Source: Paraphoma chrysanthemicola
Lineage: Eukaryota > Ascomycota > Dothideomycetes > Pleosporales > Phaeosphaeriaceae
Direction of reading: 5' to 3'
NCBI GenBank assembly: GCA_020744225.1
Contig: JAGMWG010000026.1
Location: 372,001 to 436,000 of the forward strand
Length of the DNA: 64,000 bases
Numbering within the stretch: position 1 is the first letter of the stretch; every line of letters starts with the position of its first letter. Below are positions 54,276 through 64,000 of the stretch, in pieces. A model generated the notes under the pieces. It saw nothing but the letters and a program-made list of their open reading frames with translations, searched no databases and was not told the origin of the DNA. A program made the translations under genes and the position numbers.

Positions 54276-57200
54276 GCGGAGGCGATAGGTTCAAAGCAGA
54301 TGCCGCGAGACGGAGGCTTCAGAAGCCAGATGTTTCTGCGCTTGGATCACTTTCACAAGATTAGCCCAATAAAACATGCACTGCAGTATTGTCTTACCCA
54401 GTGAAGACGACAGCATCGTCGAGTCCTGCCGACCGCGTCGTCCAAAGGCGCGCCCTGTCCTTCTTGCGGAGACACGCCCAGCCCGTTGCAGCCCCATTTT
54501 CGACCTAAGCCCAGTGTTTGTTGCATCCCCTTGTCGGTTGTAGGTAAAGGCCTCGTGCTATGTGTGCCGCACACGGTGTTCGACGACGGTTTTGCGCATG
54601 CATTGAGCGTTTATGAATGGTGATTCGCACCTGCAGGAGTCACTCAATGAAGCGCTACGAGGCTCAAAGGAACTGTGATGACGTGTCAATCGCGTTGTAG
54701 ACATGGTGCGTACGTGGCGGCCGTGTTGACGAGTCGTCGATGGCAGCAGCGGCGGAACCGGTGCGGCGCGAGGCTGCCGAATAGAAAGACTGTCGAAGTC
54801 AATGGAGGAGTGCGAGGAGAGCGATTAGGATTCCAAGAAGTCATGGCGGCTTACTAACCGATGCGCCGCGATACGCGGCTCGATTACTACTTATGTACAG
54901 TAGGTATGCTCCTAGCTGGTGCGCTAACTTGGTAGGCGGCGATGCTTGTAGGATATAGTATGCGGCGGTCGCGAGAGCTTGGCGGAGACCCTGGCACGCA
55001 TGGCAGGACCCTTGCCCGGATACAGGCTGGACGGTCAATGCCACCAAGTACATGCGCCTGTTAATTGCACCCCATCTACTAATACTCCTGTAGACCAAGC
55101 GCGCATAGCAGCCACGGTTGTCCCATGACCAGACTCGTCGGTAATGGCCCCGCAATGATCGTACGGTACGTCATTGAACGATGCCGGTGACACTTCCGGC
55201 GACACTCGGAGGTATGCGCATCTCGAGCAAGGACAGCCGGGCCTTACCTAGAGCTAGGTCCTTCTGGCTGACGGCAGAGTGTGCTCCCTTCCCCAGGCCC
55301 TACGTCAGCAGATACCTACTGATGCGTTCAAACTGTGGCGGCTGTGGCTGGTGGATTATGTAAGGAAAAGGTCATGAGCTTCCCCGGCGTGGGGATGGAC
55401 GATGGCGAAACGTCGCAGTACTCAAAGCGCCCAACCGCCACACTCGTTGTCGCGGCCGCTCGTCTCCCACCGCCGACTATACCTGTTCTTCACTAATTTT
55501 ATGCTCTGCTTTCAGGCATTGTGCGCTCCATGAGGGCGCATTCAGAGTGCCACTAACCAGCCATCACATCCACCCCGACACCGCACACGACTCTATACCT
55601 TCGGCGCGCGAACATGGCGAAAGCCCACCGGCGCGCGCGGTATTGACACCTCAGTGCAGCTGTAGTTACGGCTATGGCGACGGACTTGGGAAGGCCGACA
55701 TGTAAGGCATTCGCGGCTTGCTCGATCTGCAACACGCTTGCCACTGTGAGCAGAGCGCATTCGGATGCGCTCTGGTCGTGAGGCTTGCGCCAGACCGTCA
55801 CGGGTCCCAATTGCTCCAGGTACGCTGTGCCCAGCTCGAACGCCTGATGGGTATGCTGACTCATCAAGGAATGGGCCGACGTCCACCCGTACTCGCACCA
55901 ACCCTCCCGCGACGCTGTCAACGTCCTCCGCGCGATTCGATACCCACGGGCGATTCGATACCTCCGAGCGATACAATGCCCCGACCTCCCGAGTGAAGCG
56001 ATCCATACTCAGTGGCCATGTTGTCCAGCATTCTCTCGGCGGGCTCTTCCACACCGGCCTCGTTGGTGACATGCGTGATGGCGAGTCTAGCAACGGTAGA
56101 ACATGTGCGCGACTGAATATCAGCTGGCTCTCAAGCGTTGTATCGACGGGCAGTTCGTTATGGCAGCACATCAGGCATGATAACAAGCATTGTTGCGTCG
56201 TTAGCTGAACGGCAGCCGCGCGATCTCAGCACACATGGACATCTCGACCGCACTCTCGACCGCACAACACAAAGTGAAACACGCAAGGTGGTTGGTCAAA
56301 ATGAGGAGCACAAGGGTATCTTTCGAGGTGATGGCAGTCTCACGGCGTGGTTACGGCTGACCGCTGTGTTCATTGCAGGGAGGAAGATGCGGACATCTGA
56401 CCAACCTCCAAGTGGAAGAGGACTTTCAAGTCGCTCATGACGGCGATGCGCTCGGGCGGGCGCTCGTAAATCATCAAAGCCATGGAGTTGATGGACGAGG
56501 GAATTGCGCCATGAGCCATGGCTCGAGGTTAGTTCTTAGTTACATAGTCTACAAGGATATCCTGTACACTTAGCAATGGTTGGCTGATCGCCTCGGTGTC
56601 GGTGAATTCCACTCGTTCGAGACGTCATGCTTGGTGCGCGCGTGCTCTTGATTCATGTCATGGTTGTTCAAGCTCCTGCGCCGCGGCAGCGTACCCTGAC
56701 TAATGGACAAGCTCAACTTCTTGCGGACTGAGTCCAGTCTCGAGTGAAATGGAAATTGTATGCTCCGGTTCTCTACACCATGGATGGCAGCGATAACCGA
56801 ACTGCAAGGACAGTCATAGAGAACTACGCTTGCTCCGCGATTCGCGGACAGCAGATTTGGACACGCTACAGCAGAGACGATGTTATTTTAAAGTAAAAGC
56901 TTTTAATCGTGGTATAAACCGAAGTTTTTTATTTCGAGCTGTAGAGGTGGACTTGACCGACTATAAAGTAAGTTGCAGCAAGAAAGCAACATAAGCTTAC
57001 AGCAGACTACTCTATCTGGGAAAAGACGAACGCATTAGGGGTTCTGGGCAGCAAAGCGCAAGCTCATCAGCACGAGAGTCTTAACAATAAAGGCAATCAT
57101 TCAGACGATCATGAAGAGCAATGAGCACTTGCCCGAGCCCCGGAGCTTGCACTCTTGGACCTTGCATGATAGGCAGAATGCCATGCCGTCGACAATCGTG

Positions 57201-57831
57201 GAGAGGCAGCGACGCGGCTCATGACCTTTCCTTCGGCGACAGCGTTTCCAGTATTCAGCAGGACTGTGGTATGCTGCAACAGGTTGCTGCTTAAGTCAGC
57301 AGTACGTAGTCAGCTGTGAATGGCTCGGTATAGTAGGTGACAATTTGGGATCAGTACTCCGGCGCTACTGCTGTGCAACCCGGAGAGCAAAAGTTTTGCG
57401 GCTGGAGTCGCTAGCCTACCTGCAACTGTCACGCATCATTAGTATCATAACTTCAGACAGGAGCTCCTGGCCTGACTAAGCTGTTCCCAATGTAGGGTAC
57501 ACCGCATTGCTGAAATTGTGATGCGCGTCTCTCCTAATTACGAGCGAATCCTGTCCCTTCAAATCTGCGAAGAAGAGACAGGCGTCACTAGCAAGCCAAT
57601 AGGAAATCGTGCCCGCTGAGCGGCCATCCGGAGCCAACGGCAGCATACAGTAGAAACAAACATTGCATCGGAATATTTAGGAGCGTTTGAGTCAGATCTA
57701 AATAGTACTTAGCCTGCCTGGTGAAGGGCGCTGTTCATTGTACGATTTTGGTGACTTTACACACCACCTACTGCTACGGCTTATCTTGAACTTGACGACC
57801 ATAATCTGTACCTCCTCGCCGCGCCTCTACC
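54276..57831. other. Gene-poor stretch with possible coding remnant
   Basis: No supported gene in 3.5 kb. The best remnant is 55553-55921 (-), where HSLMSQHTHQAFELG... and VASVLQIEQAANAL look helical and protein-like, but no ATG start or domain is found and it is not called. Imperfect GATTCGATAC-like repeats occur at 55930-55975. The 56880-57000 interval is AT-rich. Confidence 0.35.
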
Positions 57832-58803
57832 ATGCTCAGTCTTCTCACAGTACCACCAGAGATCAGACATGAAGTTTATGGATACCTGCATCGGCCGTTC
57901 AGCTGTAACTGGCGTGTAGGCGGGTCCTATGTCCATTGTGCAAAGATCGAGGTCGCCGAAGCACCGCTTCCCGAAGTCTTGCTCGTTTGCACCCAGCTGC
58001 ACGATGAGTATATTACATCCGAAGTGCATCGAAATCTGACGATGACGATTCGGATCTGGGGACACGGGTTAGACCTGGACATCGTCGACGACTCCAATCA
58101 CCAGAACGCAGATCCAAGCTCAACCAGCCACGCAGAGTGGGACGAGGGTTGCATCACAGAAGCCAAAATGCACAAATCCATGGCCTCTACACTCCAAATC
58201 AGCCCTTTACTTCGGCACCTGAAGCATATCCTTGTGCTGATCGGAGGCAACCCGAAGCACGACGATGGAGATGGAGAATCTACGACCAATGACACATTAC
58301 AAGACGTTACTCAAGTTCTCGGCGGAAATGTACCCGGCTTAAAGTCAATCAAGATCGCAGCTCAGTTTGATGAAAGCCAAGTGGAGATCCGTCACTCTCC
58401 TTCGAAACAAGGGTTAGCTGACCACGTCGAAAACAGCAACGGGGTATCTATAATGGCGCACGCTTCGCTTCTAAATCTGCGAATTGTCCAGGTCTGTGCG
58501 TTTGTACTTTCCAGAGATCTGAATGCAATGGATCCCGCAACATCGGCACAACCATCAACCCCCCAACGAAGGTATACACTGTTTATGCCAGGCCGAGCTC
58601 TTCTCTACGCCGTCGACTACAATCTTGCACAGTCTATTTTCTGGGATCCAAAACAGATACAAGAGGTGCTTCCTGAAGATGAAATCCCTGGTGTCAATGG
58701 ATACTACTGGACCAGAGTAGAGACGTTGGATTGGCCGTTCTTGACAATGCCGGGAAAGATCTGCAAGTGGCTGGAGCTGCGCGGCGACGATTTGGATACC
58801 TAG
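57832..58803 (+). CDS. F-box-like (PPEIR-type) protein
   Basis: A 323-aa frame from an ATG at 57832. Residues 4-22 read LLTVPPEIRHEVYGYLHRPF, the Leu-Pro-Glu-Ile-Arg-x-x-Ile/Val-Tyr start typical of a very large fungal family of truncated F-box/2EXR-like proteins. In that family this helix-turn-helix start is thought to contact a Skp1-type adaptor or another partner. A VCTQLHDEY segment near 51-60 corresponds to the family's 'vcrqi-x-x-E' motif. The rest (HLKHILVLIGG, LKSIKIAAQF, LRIVQVCAFV) has the leucine-spaced strands found in the family's C-terminal half. Length is normal for the group. Substrate unknown. It is the only clear gene in the last 10 kb and has no introns. Confidence 0.85.
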   Translation: MLSLLTVPPEIRHEVYGYLHRPFSCNWRVGGSYVHCAKIEVAEAPLPEVLLVCTQLHDEYITSEVHRNLTMTIRIWGHGLDLDIVDDSNHQNADPSSTSHAEWDEGCITEAKMHKSMASTLQISPLLRHLKHILVLIGGNPKHDDGDGESTTNDTLQDVTQVLGGNVPGLKSIKIAAQFDESQVEIRHSPSKQGLADHVENSNGVSIMAHASLLNLRIVQVCAFVLSRDLNAMDPATSAQPSTPQRRYTLFMPGRALLYAVDYNLAQSIFWDPKQIQEVLPEDEIPGVNGYYWTRVETLDWPFLTMPGKICKWLELRGDDLDT

Positions 58804-59230
58804 CTCAGAGCACCAGGACAGTGGTGCGAGTTAGTCGGGGCGATGGATCAGTCTGAGCGATGAGTCCCGGGTGATCATTTGTACGAGGCCCAAGTTATGT
58901 TCAAGGAGAAACAGCACAAAGACGATGCTGTGTTCAAAAGGGAATAGCACAAAGGCGATGCTTAGGATCGACTTGCAGTTTTATCACTAGTTGTATGGGG
59001 GGGTTATTGTCTTTCCCTCAACCATTTTCTGTGAACGAGGGCCTTTGGATTTGCGTCATCTGGCCTGAGGAGCAATTTTGCGCTCAAGAAACTTTCCCTT
59101 AAGCATACCAAAATTTCTCTCCTTAAACGAGGTAGTAAAATATATCACACGGCAGGGTTAATTTGGGCTTTGAGTATTATGACTGGTTCTCGAAGCATTC
59201 TGCCACGTATTTTCCCTTACATATGGGAGC
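58804..59230. other. Intergenic
   Basis: 3' flank of the F-box-like gene. A short near-repeat (AGCACAAAGACGATGCT, AGCACAAAGGCGATGCT) lies at 58912-58961. No gene. Confidence 0.5.
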
Positions 59231-59306
59231 GTGCGCAAGCCACGCAAGGGTGCGCAAGCCGCGCAAGGGTGCGCAAGCCGCGCAAGGATGCGCAAGCTGC
59301 GCAAGG
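59231..59306. repeat. 19-bp minisatellite, four copies
   Basis: Unit GTGCGCAAGCCGCGCAAGG occurs four times head to tail (59231, 59250, 59269, 59288) with single-base differences in copies 1 and 4 (copy 4 has two). No spacers separate the copies, so it is not a CRISPR array. Each unit contains two GCGCAAG-like halves, so it is itself an imperfect duplication. It is not in a supported gene. Confidence 0.93.
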
Positions 59307-62300
59307 GTGAGAAGCAGCCATGGCGGACCGACACAAGTTCCGGGCCGGCACGATCCTCGACATTAAGTTTCGTTAGTCGCACCCACGCGCCAGTCTCCGC
59401 CAGTGGCTGAGCAGTGTAGTGTCGAGCCTGTCAAACCGAACTTTGTACACATGAATTGCTACTTTGCGATATTGAAAGCCTACTTAGCTAAGTCCTAGAA
59501 ACCCCTTCGATAATGTCCACCATTCCATCGTATTCCAATTGCGGCAGTCTTCAAGTGTTCTATGCCAATTGGGAGCTTGTGCGAAAGCTTTGAGGGATAT
59601 CATGCAAGTGGATGAAGGCGACTGGTGGCACTAGTAACTTTGTGCAGCAGCATAACCATAGCCTTGTTCTCTTCTGCGTTCCAGGCATCGATGGCGTGCT
59701 CGTCAGCCTCTCCGCCAGCTGCACCAGCGGCAGCGGCGAGTCGCGCATCTTTGCCAGAGACCGTCTCCCAGAGTCCCGCATAGGAGAATGCGTCGGCAGC
59801 GACTTGGGGTCGAGATTGAAAGAGAACTCGGAAGCCATAGTGATGATGGGGGATTAAAAGTTGCCTCAAGCAGCGGAACACCGCAATTCCGACGTACCAG
59901 GGCCAGAAAGTCCTGGCTATTCCGCTGAACATACATATGTTGTTGCAAAATAGAGCTAGAGAGAGCCTCGTAGTGGCTTTCTTTCTTGCTGTCTCAGTGT
60001 ACAGCGCCGCTTCTCAAACAGGTACATATGGCCAAAATTTATGCCGTCCAGGCTGTTGCGAGAATGGACAGCCTTCCTCGTCGCACTGACCCCGACCGAC
60101 ATCCCAACCTTTCGCCGTAGACTAGTGTGGTACATCCTGGGGGAGTAAAACTTGCCGAATTGTTGCGATCACATCCCATCTCTAGAGCAAACCTGCTCTC
60201 CCACACGGGATGAACCGCCAACCTTGCTCCTCGTCGGCTGCTGCCCTCGGCAAAAGTCAAGCAGCTCCCGACTGCGTCTCTGCTGCTAGCAGGCAGCTAC
60301 CGGCTCTGCAACAAAGTCTTGGCTTCACCAGCGTTACCATCTTGTCCTCGGGATCAACGCTGCCAAACTTGTTGATAGTATTGCTTATATGATTGGCCAC
60401 GATGCAAAGGTCAGACCGAGTCGTTACCGCTAGCAGGCTGTTGCCAGAGCCATCTGGGCTAGTATTTTCGTCATCTTTCGAAGTAGCTAGGGCGCCGGAG
60501 CTGGAATGATCGTATCGCCCTCGCCGTGGCACAAAGGGCGCGGTAGGGAGAGGCTTTTCTGAGCGCTTTGGTGGACTAGGTGATCATCAAGGACGTTAGC
60601 ATTCCCAATTCAGTTTCAATGGCACCAGGATGTTTACTGACTAGGGACTGCGGCAGTCTCCTCCAAGCACTGCCGTATTCGAAGTCAACGAGGAGCGGAT
60701 GCGTCCAGCGCACTTTTACGGCAAGAAAGACAGAGGTTGCTTACTTGTTGTAGACAGCAGCGTCGAGGACAAGTATGTTAGTAAAGAGCTTCATATTCAT
60801 TTGGTTGAGCACAGAATAGGCATGGATTCAAAAAGGGTGGAGTTCGAAGAGTGCTCAAGACCTTCTTAACTAAGATGTTTACTTAGACACCTCTAGCTCT
60901 CGAACCACCAGGAACATTACTCGAAAAGCTATGAAACGAATACCCTGGGGATAGCGCACTCATCCTTCAGCGTTTGCGACTTGTCAGGGCGGGAGACGCG
61001 CTGGCCTCGACAACATAAGGCAGCATTCTACATGCTGCAAAATGGAGGTATAACTAATATACAGCTACAGCATCATCGCAAGCTGCCTAGTTTCGTGTAC
61101 GGCGGGGATTTCGTTGGCATTGGCAGACTTGGACTGTATGATGAGAAACGGGAAGCAGAGTAACTGCGAGAACCGATACCAATCGGGTATGGCCTCACTA
61201 TTTGAGGTGGATTCACGATAGCCCATATCTGCTCAGCCTTAAGACACATGCCATGTCCTCCTCCAACCTGACGTCATTCTGCAAAAGCTGGCCGTGAAGT
61301 TGTGTACACGTCCTCTAGCTACTGACGCCGCGAATCCCGTGCGGATGAACACCAACATTGCTGCACTCACCTCTCATCGGATTCTAAACAACGCGCAAAA
61401 ATTGTGCTAATCGACAACAAACGCGAAGTCACCTCCGCAATATGGCGAAGCAATGCCGCAGGCGCACTTCTTGAAGCAATTATCGGTTATAGATGCGCAA
61501 ACCTAGCACTAGTCAGCAGTAGAAGCGAGTTAGGCAGGAAGCATTCACACATTTGCACGAAGCCATCACTGTTGAACACGGGAAACGAACACGGGAATCA
61601 GTCTTGCGCGACGCTGAGGCCAATAGGGGCGATAGGAAGGAGGGCTGTTAGCTTTATCGTTGTTTCCAGTTGTGTTGAGGACTTTGGTGCAATATATGAT
61701 AGGCTGTTAGTTTTGTACTCTAGAACCTTTTTTAGCATGAGAGTGTGGCAATTCTTGCTCGTCGGTGGTATGCTCGAAAAAGACCTTCACGCTTAAGATC
61801 GGACAATATCAGTGTCTTTACGAATATGTCTACAGGTCAAACCTGTGCAAGTTATGGCTCGCTCTACAATTTCAAGTCCTCGAACAGCGCTACACACCTT
61901 CCTCGGAGCTTTAGTAGCAGATATTATCTCTTATATCCAACTGCTTCTTAAAGATGCTTGTTTCTATTAATTACTTCTACTGCGTGATACACGTTTTGTC
62001 CACACTCTTCGTTCTCTATCCCAAAACACACAGCTTCTTTTTCGTCATAATGCTTGCAGATTTAATTCTCTAGTTCGATAGGTAATGTGTTTAGCCCTTT
62101 GTTGATAGATTCCTTTATATTGCCTGTAAGAGTGATGTACCCCTTCTCGTCGAGACGTCCTCGATCGCCGGCTCGAAAATTGTTCCAGGGGTGAAACAAT
62201 CCGCATTCGCACTGTCGTTATCTAGTTACCCGGCGGTAACGTCTAGTCTACCAATGCAGCTCTCTCTTTCCTCACCTCCCAATAATTCCTTTTTACTTGC

Positions 62301-64000
62301 ATCAAGACTGCAAAGCGCTATAGACCGAGACACTTGTCCACCTCTGACGTGATGACGTCAATTCAATATCAACTTCAAGTCGCAATTTCATTGAATGCGA
62401 ATACTCGATCAGCATGGTAACCGAGATTTCTACAATAGCTCAAGTTGCGTCCGATGCACATCATGAGTTCCAACACACTGCTCTCATAGTATCTCCACAA
62501 TCGAGCCGCTCCTCCTACCTGAACACAATTAGCGGAAATGGGTAAATGCTGGATTATCTACCGTGACATGCTGATATTTCCCAGAAGCACTGGATCAATG
62601 ATTCTACGTAGCCTTCCACAGGATGGTTCGCGCCTATTTCCTAACCAGGTAGATCTAGGTATTCGCTAAAGTATACATAGACAAACTCGAAACCATGTCG
62701 TTAGCCAAAGGACAGTCGTACAATCCATTGCGATGTCGACTGCACAGGAAGAGATACCTGCTGACCGATTTATTTCCGTGGAATATATCACGTATAACCC
62801 TTGGTGAGAGTATTCTTGCTCACTATCTTGAAATGAGTGACTACGTCATCGAAGCCATGTTTACCTTCATGCGCGCCTAGACCAAACTATCAAGGCTCAC
62901 AAAAACTGCCTTAGTGGAATACTTAGGTACCGAGAGAGGGATGCCAGAAAGGGGTATGCCGAATTTTCCCGCGGGGTACTTGTGAGAATACAAATATAAG
63001 TTGACACGCGCTTTCACCAGGATTTTCTCCGCTCTAATGCAGTTCAGTATGCGACTTTCATTAACCATAGAAGAACTCGATCTCGTTAGCAGGCATCTCT
63101 CCATCATCAATGACATCTGGAATTCCGGAAACGAGCTATCTACGTCCGAGATTGTGCAGACAGATCGCAGCGTCCTGTGTACAGGCGTTGCCGTCTTCGC
63201 TTAAACACCGCTGGAGTGTCTACGACTGCAGCGAAAAGCATATTACATGAGCTACGTCAGAGATGTGAGGTGAGCTACAGAGAGCGAAAAGCTGGAGTGC
63301 CAGCTTTGCGAGAAAGTCTAAAATATCTGCAGCAGTAGGGCACCGTAATATATTGATATTAGTGCGCGATCGCAATCCTGAACTGATAGCGTGATGTTCG
63401 AACTTGTGCTCGTAAGGCGGCCAAATTGTTGGAGTTAACACTGCGCAACGATGCTCGTGCTATCAATTTAGGAGATGTGGACAAGGTTTTCTCGTCATTT
63501 TAATTTCACGAGTTCTTCATGGGATACAGGAAATAGAGCTATTGAAATCAGTTATCTTACCAGAAAGAAGACTTGCAGTATCGCTCAATCCAGCGATTCG
63601 CTGCAATTACTCACTAAAATTCCATGACTCTGATAATATGTTAGTCATAGTGGTAGTGCAAGAATTCATAATACGTAGCTAATTTCGCTAACAGTACTGG
63701 ATGGCGACGAGGTCAGCTGATCCCACCCCGTCATTGGTTTATGACTACTCTTTTAAACACTTGCCGACAAAAGTGCCAATTCCGTAGTTGCTGTGCAAAG
63801 CTCATCTACTTTGCCCTGGCGCTGAACCTCTAACTAGCTTTCATCAGGGGTAACTAGTGTCGAATTGTCCTAATCTGTCACATGTGTGGTCATCGTTGCT
63901 CATGTCTTGATCCTGCTTTGCAGCGGTGGCCTTCACAGGAGTCGGAGGCACATAAACACGCGGGCGATACTCGCATGGCGACCCACCATGACCTATGGAC
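59307..64000. other. Long gene-poor right end
   Basis: About 4.7 kb with no convincing gene. A minus-strand open stretch at 60257-60532 looks somewhat protein-like but has no ATG and no domain. The 61.9-63.6 kb part is AT-richer with many TA steps. No transposon ends or terminal repeats were recognised. Confidence 0.4.

Noticed and set aside
59231..59306. CRISPR-like short repeat
   Set aside because: The units are directly adjacent with no spacers, and the genome is eukaryotic.
60257..60532. Minus-strand protein-like frame of 91 codons
   Set aside because: It has no ATG, domain or neighbouring exon signal. The evidence is too thin for a gene call.
1..64000. Starship-type or DNA transposon boundary
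   Set aside because: No tyrosine recombinase captain, transposase signature or matching terminal repeats were recognised by eye, although a systematic repeat search was not possible.

Overview
The window looks like nuclear DNA of a filamentous ascomycete, probably a Dothideomycete. It has short spliceosomal introns of about 50-130 nt (GTATGT or similar donor, CTGAC/CTAAC-type branch site, CAG acceptor), kinesins, a J-domain co-chaperone, a 'PPEIR' F-box-like protein, and long gene-poor spacers. I see no rRNA, no credible tRNA, no CRISPR array and no intact transposon. Class-level placement is inference from protein style, not from a marker gene.

Layout. 0-3.8 kb is nearly empty. 3.86-6.64 kb (-) holds a long coiled-coil protein ending in a kinesin motor fold whose nucleotide-binding motifs are all lost. 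7.4-14 kb is a patchwork of protein-like segments broken by stops and frameshifts on both strands. 15.1 kb carries one small coiled-coil gene. 15.5-21 kb is empty apart from a triplet microsatellite. 21.0-22.1 kb (-) encodes a protein whose N-terminus resembles the GPY/F tail of a Ty3/gypsy integrase.

24-48 kb is a gene-dense island. In order: a kinesin with intact catalytic motifs (24.1-25.75, -); a 210-aa protein with a possible PH-like C-terminus (+); a spliced ~1,050-aa coiled-coil protein with five 61-residue repeats (+); a secreted helical protein (+); a small membrane protein (+); a weak 123-codon gene (-); a membrane-anchored J-domain protein (-); a type II membrane protein (+); a coiled-coil protein (-); a basic/nuclear-type protein (-); an 82-aa membrane peptide (+); a three-exon 787-aa protein (-); a multi-span membrane protein (+); and a gene interrupted by one TGA (-). 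Most are unrecognised and look lineage-restricted.

48-64 kb decays again: a C2H2 transcription-factor relic, a methyltransferase relic, a spliced gene built from an internal duplication (53.4-54.3 kb), an F-box-like gene (57.8-58.8 kb), a 19-bp minisatellite (59.2 kb), then about 4.7 kb with no convincing gene.

How the genes may work together (inference). The active kinesin and the nucleotide-binding-dead paralogue 18 kb away share the same N-terminal motif, the same motor scaffold and the same C-terminal helix. That is the Kar3 plus Vik1/Cik1 arrangement of budding yeast: one catalytic kinesin-14-type chain and one non-catalytic chain joined by coiled coils. Nearby coiled-coil, membrane and J-domain genes could form a structural or transport module with them, but only proximity supports this.
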